Shown here: piece by piece, positions 52,922 through 61,562 of the stretch | Numbering within the stretch: position 1 is the stretch's first letter | How the letters are laid out: every line of letters begins with the position of its first letter | Assembly (NCBI RefSeq): GCF_003996965.1 | Contig: NZ_QWDM01000021.1 | Location: forward strand, 27,868 to 91,867 | Length of the DNA stretch: 64,000 bases | Source of the DNA: Flavobacterium cupreum | GTDB lineage: Bacteria > Bacteroidota > Bacteroidia > Flavobacteriales > Flavobacteriaceae | Direction of reading: 5' to 3' | Position numbers and translations under genes: made by a program | Notes under the pieces: model-generated | Databases searched by the model: none | What the model saw: only the letters and a program-made list of their open reading frames with translations | Told to the model about the DNA's origin: nothing

Positions 52922-53310
52922 TTATACTTTTGTTAAAAGAATTTCTGTTGGACTTATAAATTTAATTTCAATTTGGTCACCAATTTGAGCATTTATATGG
53001 TTGTACCAATCCCCAGTAATTTTAAAGCTCCTGATCCCTGAAATTGTTTTGCAAATTCAGCCCTTGATTGATTGCCAGCTGCTAGTAGCTTACTATTAGT
53101 AATAAAGCCATCAAAAGTGCTAAAATCATACTCTGCGGATCTTAAAGGTGACTTATTATTAGTAATTCCAAGCCTATATGCTTCATCAGAAGGTATCTGT
53201 AAATAACCTTCACCAATTATAATTCCACGACTGGTTGTATGTCTAAATTCTCCCCATTCTAAATGAGCTTGTTTTAGTGTTGTGATAAATGAATCTCCTG
53301 CTTGTGGCAT
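52922..53310 (-). pseudogene. Small gene with an apparent -1 frameshift
   Basis: Frame 0 from ATG 53310 gives 105 residues to a stop at 52993. The -1 frame continues with a coherent 32-residue end (ITGDWYNHINAQIGDQIEIK, then FISPTEILLTKV) to 52922; a -1 shift gives 129 residues. The shift point is TTTAAAA at 53026-53020, placed as T TTA AAA in the zero frame, the classic slippery heptamer. Either programmed frameshifting or a lost base in the A-run explains it. The product (AGDSFITTLKQAHLEWGEF, GYLQIPSDEAYRLG) is not recognised; it neighbours the RM operon on the same strand. Confidence 0.55.
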
Positions 53311-53415
53311 ATTTTATTTGATTAAGTTAGTGACAACAAGTATAGCACTAAATTAAAACGTCTGATAGCGTATTTATACGCTTTTTTAGATTGGGTGAAA
53401 AATGTGAAAATAACT

Positions 53416-55884
53416 TTATTTCTCTTTACCCTTCTTCCCCCACTTAATTTTCATTTTCCCTTCATCATCAACCGCATTTAAATGCAGGACAAGACCACGC
53501 TCGCGAACCGCATCGCGTTCGGCCTGGGTGGCGAGGTTGATGTCGTTTTTGGAGTTTCGGAGTGGGATGGTGAGGGCGAGATTGGTGCCACGGCCAAAGG
53601 AATAAATACCTGCGGCATCGAGGTTTAAAACGCTCGAACTAATGGTGAAATCATTGACATCGATCTGCTCTCCGCGAAGTTTAAGAATGCCAGATAAGTC
53701 ACTAAACGTAATATTTTTGACATCGCGAAAAGGAAAAGCAAACTTCCCGATTTTTACAATAGGCTCGAAGTTTAACAAAGCCCCCTGTTTGACGTTGAAC
53801 GTCAGGTTGCCGTGCATCGAATTCGTGATCAGCGAGCCATTGCCATTGATAAAACCCGTTACATTGGCCTGACTGCTGAGTTTTCCCTTGATGTTGCCGG
53901 GATTAAAAGAAGTAACGCCGAAGTTGTTGAAAGAGCGTAAAAAACTCGCAATATCTACCCGCTTGACCTGCGCATCAGCGCTAAAGGCAAAGTTTTTTCC
54001 GCTGGGCTGTACTTCACTGTTAAAGGTGATGCTTCCGCCGGAGGTTTGCAGCGAACCGTTTTTGATGACTAATTTCGAATCGATCATCTGAACCGTTGCC
54101 GTGGTATGAGTCGCCGTTAGTTTATTATAATTGATTTTGTCGGCTTTGATGTCGATTACGACCAAACATTTATCGATTACGGTTCTTAGATGGTTGGATA
54201 TGGTGGTTCTTTTGCCCGCTTTTGCAATCGCTTTTGTTTTTTTGGAGGTAGCCAAAACACCCAGAAATTGCTTGAGGTCGATATTCGGACAATAAATTTT
54301 CCAGTTGACGATCATTTTCTCCGGAGCGTCGTAATAGAGGTTCAGGAAATTGTCAATTTTTCCTTCGATGAAAATCGTATTCTTATTGTGTTTATAAGCA
54401 ATTTCCTGGATCAGTAAAGCTTTCTCTGTAAAATTGAGATGGATATTGGTTTTTATGGCATGAAGATTCTTCGGGATGTAATGAAAGGAAGCATCGTCAA
54501 CATTTATTTTACCAATAAAACGCGGTTTTTTGATGTGCAAACCGACGATATCAAACTGAAATTTCAGGTTGGCTTTGGCGTGACCGGATGTAAACTGAAT
54601 CCATTTGTCGTTGCTGATTTCGTTGAGCCTTTCCACCTCAAAATCAGAACTTACGTTTCCGGTAGCCACAGGTTTATTGAGATTGTTAATCGACAATTGC
54701 GGAATCGTAAGCGGAATATTTTCATAATCACCCGCAAATTGGGTCAGGATAATTGCCGAATTGGCGTCGTTGTAACCGTCTTTGGGTTTGAAATTATTGG
54801 TAAAAATTCCTTTGAAATTACAGTTTTTGATTAATCCGTCGGGAATACTCAGTTCGTTGTCTTTTATAATCGCCTGAACGACAATTTTGGGATCACCCTC
54901 GGCATTAAAATCACCTTTGATGTCGCAATTCACGTCTATGGGTTTACTCAAATTGAACCGGTTTAACTTCGAACTGATGTTGGCAGATAAGACATTCGAA
55001 GCATTTTGCCATAAAATGGTAGTCCCAATATTGATGCCGAACAAGGCATTGCCTTTAGCGAGATTAAAAAAAGCGATGATGTCAAAAGAGTCCGTTCCGA
55101 TTTTTAGGTTTCGGGTTACGACATTTATTTTTTCTTTTTCGGAAGAATAGGCAACATTAAAAGTTCCCCTGAGTTCTTTTTCTTTGGCAAAACTGCCATG
55201 TTTGGTATTAAAAGCAAGGCTTTTGATCTGCGTGTCCAGAAATACATCGGTTTGCCAGTCGTCTCCGTCGTATTCTACTTTGGTTTTCAGGCTCGAAACA
55301 TCAAAATCAAACAGTTTATGTCCCAAACGATTGTCCAGAATAAAATGTACATCATTAAGGTCTACCTGATCGATTGTCGTTCCGGTATTGGATTGATCTG
55401 CGGGTGATTTTTTCTTTTTGGGTTTAAAGATATCGGCGTTCGAATAACCGTTTTCGGCTTTGTAGACGTAAATATCCGCGTCGTTAATGAGGATTTTATG
55501 AATGTTGATTTCGTTTTGCAGCAGGCTCCAGATGTTCAGGCGGACTTCGATTTCTTTGGCTTTTAGTAAAGTGTGCTGATGGTTTTTCCACTGATTGTCT
55601 TTGAGTTCAACTTCTTTTAAAGCCAGCGTGAAGTTCGGAAAACCGGTTAGAAACTTATACTGAAAATCACCCACATGAAACTGTCCGTTGATGTTTTCGT
55701 TGATTGTGGTGTTGATCTTCGCGATGATTTCAGTCTTGTTCCGGTTGAAATAAAAAGACAGGCTTCCGGCCAGAATAAGAACCAGTACAATGCAGCCTGC
55801 AACGAAATAGCCAAATCGTCTGGCGTATTTTTTAAAATGTGGTGATTGCAAGAAATTTTTTATGTGAAGTAAGGCTGTTTTCAT
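53416..55884 (-). CDS. AsmA-family inner-membrane/periplasmic protein
   Basis: 822 residues. An N-terminal membrane helix (FGYFVAGCIVLVLILAGSLSFYF) is followed by a long repetitive beta structure and an AsmA_2-like C terminus (NIKGKLSSQANVTGFINGNGSLITNS... region, then FTISSSVLNLDAAGIYSFG). The family forms periplasmic bridges or shuttles phospholipids to the outer membrane. Near the end GTNLALTIPLRNSKNDINLAT and the basic tail KIKWGKKGKEK are seen. It stands alone, convergent to nothing, next to the small frameshifted gene. Confidence 0.85.
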   Translation of the reverse strand: MKTALLHIKNFLQSPHFKKYARRFGYFVAGCIVLVLILAGSLSFYFNRNKTEIIAKINTTINENINGQFHVGDFQYKFLTGFPNFTLALKEVELKDNQWKNHQHTLLKAKEIEVRLNIWSLLQNEINIHKILINDADIYVYKAENGYSNADIFKPKKKKSPADQSNTGTTIDQVDLNDVHFILDNRLGHKLFDFDVSSLKTKVEYDGDDWQTDVFLDTQIKSLAFNTKHGSFAKEKELRGTFNVAYSSEKEKINVVTRNLKIGTDSFDIIAFFNLAKGNALFGINIGTTILWQNASNVLSANISSKLNRFNLSKPIDVNCDIKGDFNAEGDPKIVVQAIIKDNELSIPDGLIKNCNFKGIFTNNFKPKDGYNDANSAIILTQFAGDYENIPLTIPQLSINNLNKPVATGNVSSDFEVERLNEISNDKWIQFTSGHAKANLKFQFDIVGLHIKKPRFIGKINVDDASFHYIPKNLHAIKTNIHLNFTEKALLIQEIAYKHNKNTIFIEGKIDNFLNLYYDAPEKMIVNWKIYCPNIDLKQFLGVLATSKKTKAIAKAGKRTTISNHLRTVIDKCLVVIDIKADKINYNKLTATHTTATVQMIDSKLVIKNGSLQTSGGSITFNSEVQPSGKNFAFSADAQVKRVDIASFLRSFNNFGVTSFNPGNIKGKLSSQANVTGFINGNGSLITNSMHGNLTFNVKQGALLNFEPIVKIGKFAFPFRDVKNITFSDLSGILKLRGEQIDVNDFTISSSVLNLDAAGIYSFGRGTNLALTIPLRNSKNDINLATQAERDAVRERGLVLHLNAVDDEGKMKIKWGKKGKEK

Positions 55885-56066
55885 CTGAACGGGTTTTCCG
55901 GATTACTAAAGGTACACTAAAAATGAGTGAAATTCCTAAAAACAGGACGCTCAATTGGGTATAGGACAAAACTTACAAATAAGAATTTTAGTACTAATAT
56001 AATTAATGACAATACGTTTATAATGAAAACTAATTTGGTTATGGCGTTTGATTGATTTAAAATTTC

Positions 56067-56074
56067 TAAATTTG
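56067..56074 (+). promoter_or_regulatory. -7 box for trxA
   Basis: TAAATTTG, a perfect match, 76 bases before the ATG. The leader holds a small CCCCTGAGAGAAATTCAAGGG-like hairpin. Confidence 0.4.
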
Positions 56075-56149
56075 TACTCAGTTAAGGAACAAATTAAAAA
56101 TTGCTCCCCTGAGAGAAATTCAAGGGATAAACTTTAAATAAAAATTATT

Positions 56150-56467
56150 ATGGCATTAGCAATAACAGATGCTACTTTTGACGAAGTAGTTTTGAAATCA
56201 GATAAACCAGTAATGGTAGATTTTTGGGCAGCATGGTGCGGTCCTTGTAGAATGGTTGGTCCGATCATTGATCAGATTAGCGAAGAATACGCAGGTAAAG
56301 TAGTTGTTGGTAAGGTAGATGTAGATGCTAACCAGGAATTCGCTGCAAAATATGGTGTGCGTAACATACCTACCGTTTTGGTTTTTCATAACGGTGAAGT
56401 AGTAGGAAAACAAGTAGGAGTTGCTCCGAAACAAACCTACGCAGATAGTTTAGACGCTTTGTTGTAA
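56150..56467 (+). CDS. trxA: Thioredoxin
   Basis: 105 residues, the standard size. The active site is WAAWCGPCRM with the CGPC pair near residues 32-35 and the cis-Pro in RNIPTVLVF. It reduces disulfides in cytoplasmic proteins. Own promoter and terminator, so monocistronic. Assignment secure. Confidence 0.97.
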   Translation: MALAITDATFDEVVLKSDKPVMVDFWAAWCGPCRMVGPIIDQISEEYAGKVVVGKVDVDANQEFAAKYGVRNIPTVLVFHNGEVVGKQVGVAPKQTYADSLDALL

Positions 56468-56491
56468 TCGTAAGATTATGATTTATATAAA

Positions 56492-56520
56492 GAAGGTTTG
56501 GCGAAAGTCAGACCTTTTTT
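56492..56520 (+). terminator. Terminator after trxA
   Basis: AAGGTTTGGC / GTCAGACCTT with a GAAA loop and a T-run; two pairs are G-U. Confidence 0.8.
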
Positions 56521-56537
56521 ATTTATAAAAAAATGTC

Positions 56538-56570
56538 AGACCCGACAGGTTTTTAAAACCTGTCGGGTCT
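56538..56570. repeat. ACCCGACAGG palindrome, copy 3
   Basis: AGACCCGACAGGTTTT, one T, then its exact complement; another member of the family at 4005 and 14741. Confidence 0.9.
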
Positions 56571-56639
56571 AATCGTTACAGGTTAAAAGGTTTTTTTTGC
56601 CACGAATGTCACGAATTGCCGCGAATTAATTATTTTGAT

Positions 56640-57354
56640 TTTGCTTAAAAAAGGTTGCCACAGATTACAAGATTAAAAAGATTTTTCTAATCTGTACGTT
56701 TATTTTGCCAGGACTACTTTGATTTTACCGCAAAGCACGCAAAGTTTTACCTACAAAAGTATCTTCAGAAAATGCAAAGTTCGCAAAGCTTTGTATTGAA
56801 CCAGCTTTGCGAACTTGTGTTTTACCAAACCAAGCTGATGCAAAAACTTTGCGTGCTTTGCGGTAAAATGAAAGCTGTGTAGTTCTGCTTAAATCTGCGT
56901 GAAAATAATTCGTGCAAATTCGTGGCAACCTCTATTTTAAGAATTTAATCGTAAAGGTCATTCCTGAATCGGGTTTTGAAGTTACTTCGATTTTTACAAT
57001 TAATGGCGGTTGCCAAATTGCTTAAATAAGGTTGCCACAGATTAATGGATTAAAAAGATTTTTTTTTGCCACAGATTAAAGGATTAAAAAGATTTTTTTT
57101 GCCACGAATTACACGAATTTTTACAAATTATTTATTATGATGTTGCTTAAAAAAGGTTGCCACAGATTAAAGGATTAAAAAGATTTTTCTAATCTGTGAA
57201 AATCCCTTAATCTGTGGCAAAAAAAAATAAACACATTTTAATTCGTGCTAATTCGTGCAATTCGTGGCAAACTCTATTTTAAGAATTTAATCGTAAAAGT
57301 AGTTCCTGAGTCGGGTTTTGAAGTTACTTCGATTTTACAATTAATGGCGGTTGC
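56640..57354. repeat. Intergenic repeat block with a duplicated kinase-gene tail
   Basis: 56922-57013 is a copy of 57264-57354, which spans GTGGCAA, the stop and the last about 26 codons of the histidine kinase gene. The copy has an extra T (GATTTTTACA for GATTTTACA), so it is frameshifted and not a gene. Between and before are GCCACAGATT palindromes and one 145-base GCAAAG element. Same arrangement as the oligopeptidase tail block at 15921-17209. Confidence 0.8.
56711..56930 (-). repeat. Long repeat cassette, inverted copy
   Basis: The 220-base segment, including the 145-base GCAAAG element at 56723-56868, is the reverse complement of 16783-17004 with few differences, out to GGACTACTTTG on one end and GTTGCCACGAATTTGCACG on the other. 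It shows that the two tail-duplicated loci share a repeat. Confidence 0.8.
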
Positions 57355-59355
57355 GAGATCGCGGATAAGGTGTAATCCCAATCCGGATTTGATTCCGATC
57401 ACTTCGGAGTCGTCGTATAAGGCTTTAAATTGTTCCTGAGTTCCGCCGCGGCCATTGTCAGTGATGGAAAGACATGTTTGGTTGTTTTCTTTTTGGGCTT
57501 TCCAGATTATTTTTCCGTCCGGAGTTTTATCCAGTGCTTTTATGGCGTTTCCGGTCAGGTTTCGGATAATGGTTTTCAGGTAGTTGGCATCAGTATCTAA
57601 AATGATGTTTTCGGGATCTTCAAATAAAATTTCGATGTTTTCAATTCCGGAGAAATGCTTTTCGGTTTCATCAAATAAAACGGCAACCGGCGTTTCCTGA
57701 AGATGAGGTTTGAAGTTTTCCATTTGCCCTTTACTCCACAACAGAATATCTTCCATAGAGGAGAGCAAATTCTCCGCCCCGCTAATGACTTTGGTCTGCA
57801 TTCGCAAAGCGGTGGCTTCGTCAATGAGTTCGGGACTTTCTTTCTGAAGGTGCAGGAAGTGAATTAAATTGGAAACCGGGCTTCGTAAATCGTGGTTCAG
57901 GATACTAAAAAAGCGGGCTTTTATTTTATTGGCTTCATCTAATTCCTGATTCAAAACCTGTAATTTCTGATTGGTTTTCTTGCGGTTCTGACTTTGTTTG
58001 AATAACAATAATCCGATAATGGCGACTGATGCCAGTCCGAAAACTAAAAATAAAAGCTGTTTTTTAGTTTCTTCAATCTGAATGTTTTTAATCGTGTTTT
58101 GTGCTGAAAGGCTTTTTATTTCCTGCTTTTTGGTTTTGTTCTGATAACTTGCTTCGGCATTGGCAATGCTTTGTTTGGCCGATTCCTGCATTATCTCGTC
58201 ATTGTATTTGCTGTAGATTTCGTTGTAATGGTACGCTTCTTTCCACAGCCCCAATGCGGCATAACTCTGCGATAGTTTTTTATTGATATTTACAAAGGAT
58301 TCCTTATCGTAGGTCAATGCATTTTCTGAAGCTTTTTTTAAGGTTTCGATGGCCTTTTTGTATTCTCCTTTTTCATATAAAACCCTTCCCATTATGGCGT
58401 TTGCTTCCATAATGATATCCTCATCATTTGATTTTTTTCCTAATACAACTGCTTTTTTAGCATAACTAAAGGCGGTATTTATTTGGCCTTCATTAGCGTA
58501 ATATTCCGATACGCTTCTATTGGCAAAACTTAAATTAAGAAATAACGAATCTTTTTTAGAAGGAAAAGTATATACTAAGCGGTAATATTTTTGAATGCTG
58601 TCGAGGTTTTTTAAAGGAACAAAACACTGTAGGTAATAGTTGCAGGAAAAAGCACTGACATAAGGGGAAGTCTGTATGTAAGGCTGGGCATAATTTAAAT
58701 ATTCAATGGCTTTATTGTATTGTTTCATTTTGGTGTAAGCAGCTGCAATCTGGCTATAAGAAACGCCGATGGTCTCATCGTTGGCCACGGTTTCTCTAAG
58801 CAGTTTTTTATAATTAATCGCTTTGAGCTGATAACTAATAAAGGTTTCATATTCGGCATTGTCAAGATAATATTCGCCCAGGCTTCCGTAAAGCACAGAT
58901 TTGGTATAGGTGCTTTTTGTCGTGTCCAGAACTTGTTTGATATGGGCTATTAATTGTTTTCGTTTTGAAGTTTCATTAAGGGCGTAATAGGCATAACTGA
59001 GGCGCATTAAAATTGAGGTTTCGTTTTTAAGATGGCGGGCCTTTTGTGCAAATTTTAAGGCAAGCTCATAATTAACGCATGCTTGTTTGTTCTGATTGTT
59101 GTTGAATTCGTAAGCGTTTCCTTTTAAGAAATAAAACCTTGATTTGTACGCGGGATGATCTTTAGAAAGTGCAATCCCTTTTTGTGCCGCGATCAGCAGT
59201 TTAGGATAATCTTCGGAATCTAAAAACACATTGGTATATTTTAGCCAGACTTTTAGTTTTTCGTTTGTGGTTTTATAGCGGGACAAATTCGGTTCTTGTT
59301 GTGCAAAAACAGAAAGCGTTATAAAAAACAGAAATAAAAAACAGCCCTTTCTCAT
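57274..59355 (-). CDS. TPR-containing sensor histidine kinase
   Basis: 693 residues. Signal peptide (MRKGCFLFLFFITLSVFAQQ), then a TPR solenoid of about 350 residues (repeats such as IEYLNYAQPYIQ and EYKKAIETLKKASENA), a transmembrane helix LLFLVFGLASVAIIGLLLF near 430, a coiled coil, HisKA with the His in ILNHDLRSPVSN near 490 and HATPase_c with DNGRGGTQEQF. The sensor part is outside the membrane. It overlaps nothing but ends one base before the LytTR regulator starts to be read, so the pair is one unit. Its last 28 codons are also copied downstream. Confidence 0.93.
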   Translation of the reverse strand: MRKGCFLFLFFITLSVFAQQEPNLSRYKTTNEKLKVWLKYTNVFLDSEDYPKLLIAAQKGIALSKDHPAYKSRFYFLKGNAYEFNNNQNKQACVNYELALKFAQKARHLKNETSILMRLSYAYYALNETSKRKQLIAHIKQVLDTTKSTYTKSVLYGSLGEYYLDNAEYETFISYQLKAINYKKLLRETVANDETIGVSYSQIAAAYTKMKQYNKAIEYLNYAQPYIQTSPYVSAFSCNYYLQCFVPLKNLDSIQKYYRLVYTFPSKKDSLFLNLSFANRSVSEYYANEGQINTAFSYAKKAVVLGKKSNDEDIIMEANAIMGRVLYEKGEYKKAIETLKKASENALTYDKESFVNINKKLSQSYAALGLWKEAYHYNEIYSKYNDEIMQESAKQSIANAEASYQNKTKKQEIKSLSAQNTIKNIQIEETKKQLLFLVFGLASVAIIGLLLFKQSQNRKKTNQKLQVLNQELDEANKIKARFFSILNHDLRSPVSNLIHFLHLQKESPELIDEATALRMQTKVISGAENLLSSMEDILLWSKGQMENFKPHLQETPVAVLFDETEKHFSGIENIEILFEDPENIILDTDANYLKTIIRNLTGNAIKALDKTPDGKIIWKAQKENNQTCLSITDNGRGGTQEQFKALYDDSEVIGIKSGLGLHLIRDLATAINCKIEVTSKPDSGTTFTIKFLK

Positions 59356-60060
59356 CTAGATCAGATTTAGGTTTTCTTTATAACTTCTCCCCACCGGAAT
59401 TGAAATATTATTGTTTAGAATAATTTCCGTCGAGTTCATTTTATGAATAAACTGTTTCTGCACCGCAAAACTTCTGTGAATGCGTATGAAGGACTGAAAA
59501 TGATCTTCTTTGAGAAGATTGCCGATGCTCGACAACACGCAATGTCTCTTTTTTTCTGTAATCACCAGCGTGTAATCTTTCAGGGCTTCGAGATATAAAA
59601 TTTCATGCAGTTTGACTTTGGTCTGTTCGTGGCCTTCTTTGATATAAATGGTATCGCCGCCAATACTGGCTTCAAAAAGTAAAGCTTTGAGTTTAATTTC
59701 CATAAACTCTTCGACACGACTCATGGTTTGTGTGAAGCGATCAAGTTTTAGAGGTTTTACGATAAAATCGAGTGTTTCTATTTCAAAACTTTCTACGGCA
59801 TGTTCCGGATGTGCGGTGATAAAAATACAAACCGGAATTTCCATGGCCTTTTTTCTAAACTCTATTCCGTTTAGGCCCGGCATATCGATATCCAGAAATA
59901 AGATATCGACTTTTTGTTCTTCGATAAACGGAAGCGCTTCATCGGCCGATTCAAAAACACCTAAAATATCCAGGACCGGAAATTTTTTGGCAAACGATAC
60001 CACCGTAAGTCTGTCTATTTCGTCATCGTCAATAATAATGCAGGTGTATTTTTTGGTCAT
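59356..60060 (-). CDS. LytTR-type response regulator
   Basis: 234 residues. Receiver domain with the phospho-Asp in ILFLDIDMPGLNG near 55; LytTR DNA-binding domain from about 130 (GGDTIYIKEGHEQTKVKLHEILYLEALKDYTLVI, then FIRIHRSFAVQKQFIHKM). First gene of a two-gene unit with the TPR kinase. Target promoter unknown; the neighbouring lipoprotein genes at 60264-61465 are divergent and may be targets. Confidence 0.95.
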   Translation of the reverse strand: MTKKYTCIIIDDDEIDRLTVVSFAKKFPVLDILGVFESADEALPFIEEQKVDILFLDIDMPGLNGIEFRKKAMEIPVCIFITAHPEHAVESFEIETLDFIVKPLKLDRFTQTMSRVEEFMEIKLKALLFEASIGGDTIYIKEGHEQTKVKLHEILYLEALKDYTLVITEKKRHCVLSSIGNLLKEDHFQSFIRIHRSFAVQKQFIHKMNSTEIILNNNISIPVGRSYKENLNLI

Positions 60061-60263
60061 TTAATTCGGTTTTAGGTCGTCTGTCTATTTAAAATGTCGT
60101 CTGTCTATTAGCTGTTTTTCCGCCGGTTTTAATGCTGCAAATTTGCTTTGTAATTACGTCATCAGCCAAAAGAATATTCTTTTACGATCGGTTGACATTT
60201 ACAAAAATAATGTTATTGAATTAAATACGAATCATTTAGCCAAATTTTAAAACCAAAATTATT

Positions 60264-60800
60264 ATGAAAATTTCAAAAACCATTTTTACGCTTTTTTTAG
60301 TCGCCATTTCTACCATGTCCTGCAGCAGCGATGACGGAACTGACGGAAAAGACGGAATCGATGGACAAACAGGAGCAACCGGAACAGCCAACGTTATTTA
60401 CAGCGCGTGGTTAACAGCTCCAACAGCAGTTGCAGAAACTATTGATGGGACTTCAGGAATGTCTACCAGCATTGTTGCGCCCCAATTAACAGAAGATATT
60501 CTTTCGAAAGGAACGGTATTGGTTTATATGTCTTTCGGAGCAGGAAACTATCCATTGCCTTACACTTCAACAGCAGGAGGATTTGCTAACACCATTACAG
60601 CTATCTCTACGGTAAAGAAAATCAAATTGTTCCGATTTAGACATGACGCAGGAGGAACTGTCAACCTTCCAACAACACTTAGCTGGCGTTATATCCTGAT
60701 TCCGGGTGGCGTTGCCGCTGCAACAGCTAAAACTGCAAAACCGGATTATTCTAAAATGAGTTATCAGGAAGTTTGTGCACGTTTTAATATTCAGCCTTAA
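60264..60800 (+). CDS. Lipoprotein with short collagen-like segment
   Basis: 178 residues. Signal and lipobox MKISKTIFTLFLVAISTMSC with Cys at 20, then SSDDGTDGKDGIDGQTGATG, a short run of G-x-y triplets (about six), then a beta-rich domain of about 140 residues. The collagen-like stem plus globular head is a common flavobacterial surface lipoprotein pattern. It diverges from the LytTR regulator. Confidence 0.8.
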   Translation: MKISKTIFTLFLVAISTMSCSSDDGTDGKDGIDGQTGATGTANVIYSAWLTAPTAVAETIDGTSGMSTSIVAPQLTEDILSKGTVLVYMSFGAGNYPLPYTSTAGGFANTITAISTVKKIKLFRFRHDAGGTVNLPTTLSWRYILIPGGVAAATAKTAKPDYSKMSYQEVCARFNIQP

Positions 60801-60868
60801 TTTTTAGAAAAATAAATAAATATTTAGAATTTAAAAGACCAGATAAATAACCAGTTAAATTAATTATT

Positions 60869-61465
60869 ATGAAAACTTTAAAAACAATTTTGTCCATTTT
60901 TTGCCTTGCTGTGTTTGCTGTTTCCTGCAGCAGTGACAACGATAACGGACCGGAACCGATTAAATATGCAGAAGAAAATCCTTTAGATGCTTATATGGCA
61001 GGTTCAGGATTCAGCCAAAAAGCGGTTGATGTAAAAAACTCAGGAATCTACGAATATGGTTTTAGCTTTAAACCAACAGTAACAGGAAAAATAAACGCTT
61101 TGGTGGTAAAAATTCCGGATGTAAACCCAACTTTAAGAATTACAATATGGGATGCAGCAACCAAAACAGTTATAAAATCTGAAGTTATAAATGTAGCAAC
61201 AGCCAATGTTACCGTTGAAAAAGCGATCACTCCGATTGCCTTGACGAAAGATAAAGAATATTTCTTCACGGTAAACAGCGACGACTGGATCAACAGAACC
61301 AAAACAGACGGATCGGCAGCGACTTACCCGATTGTAGCCGGAAATATAACCATTACAGGATATGCGTATATCTCAAGTACAGCTGTAGAAACTATTTTTC
61401 CGACAAATGCACGTAATACTTATTATGCAGGAGATATGAGTTTTAAATTTCAACGAACTGAATAA
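60869..61465 (+). CDS. DUF4082-like surface lipoprotein
   Basis: 198 residues with lipobox FAVSC and Cys at residue 20. EYGFSFKPTVTGKINALVVKIPDVNPTLRITIWDA fits DUF4082-type beta-sandwich domains, which often bind carbohydrate. It follows the collagen-like lipoprotein by about 70 bases on the same strand and ends at a terminator. Confidence 0.8.
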   Translation: MKTLKTILSIFCLAVFAVSCSSDNDNGPEPIKYAEENPLDAYMAGSGFSQKAVDVKNSGIYEYGFSFKPTVTGKINALVVKIPDVNPTLRITIWDAATKTVIKSEVINVATANVTVEKAITPIALTKDKEYFFTVNSDDWINRTKTDGSAATYPIVAGNITITGYAYISSTAVETIFPTNARNTYYAGDMSFKFQRTE

Positions 61466-61494
61466 TTTTTATTTTGGATGATTTGAATTAGTTA

Positions 61495-61527
61495 AAAAGG
61501 TTTGGCGTCAGTCAGGCCTTTTTTTAT
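61495..61527 (+). terminator. Terminator before the DUF58 gene
   Basis: AAAAAGGTTTGGC / GTCAGGCCTTTTT, loop GTCA, T-run. Confidence 0.85.
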
Positions 61528-61550
61528 TTTTAAATGATTTAATCTTTTAA

Positions 61551-61558
61551 TACATTTG
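61551..61558 (+). promoter_or_regulatory. -7 box touching the DUF58 start
   Basis: TACATTTG is perfect and ends four bases before the ATG, so transcription would begin at or next to the start codon, a leaderless message. Confidence 0.45.
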
Positions 61559-61562
61559 AAAG

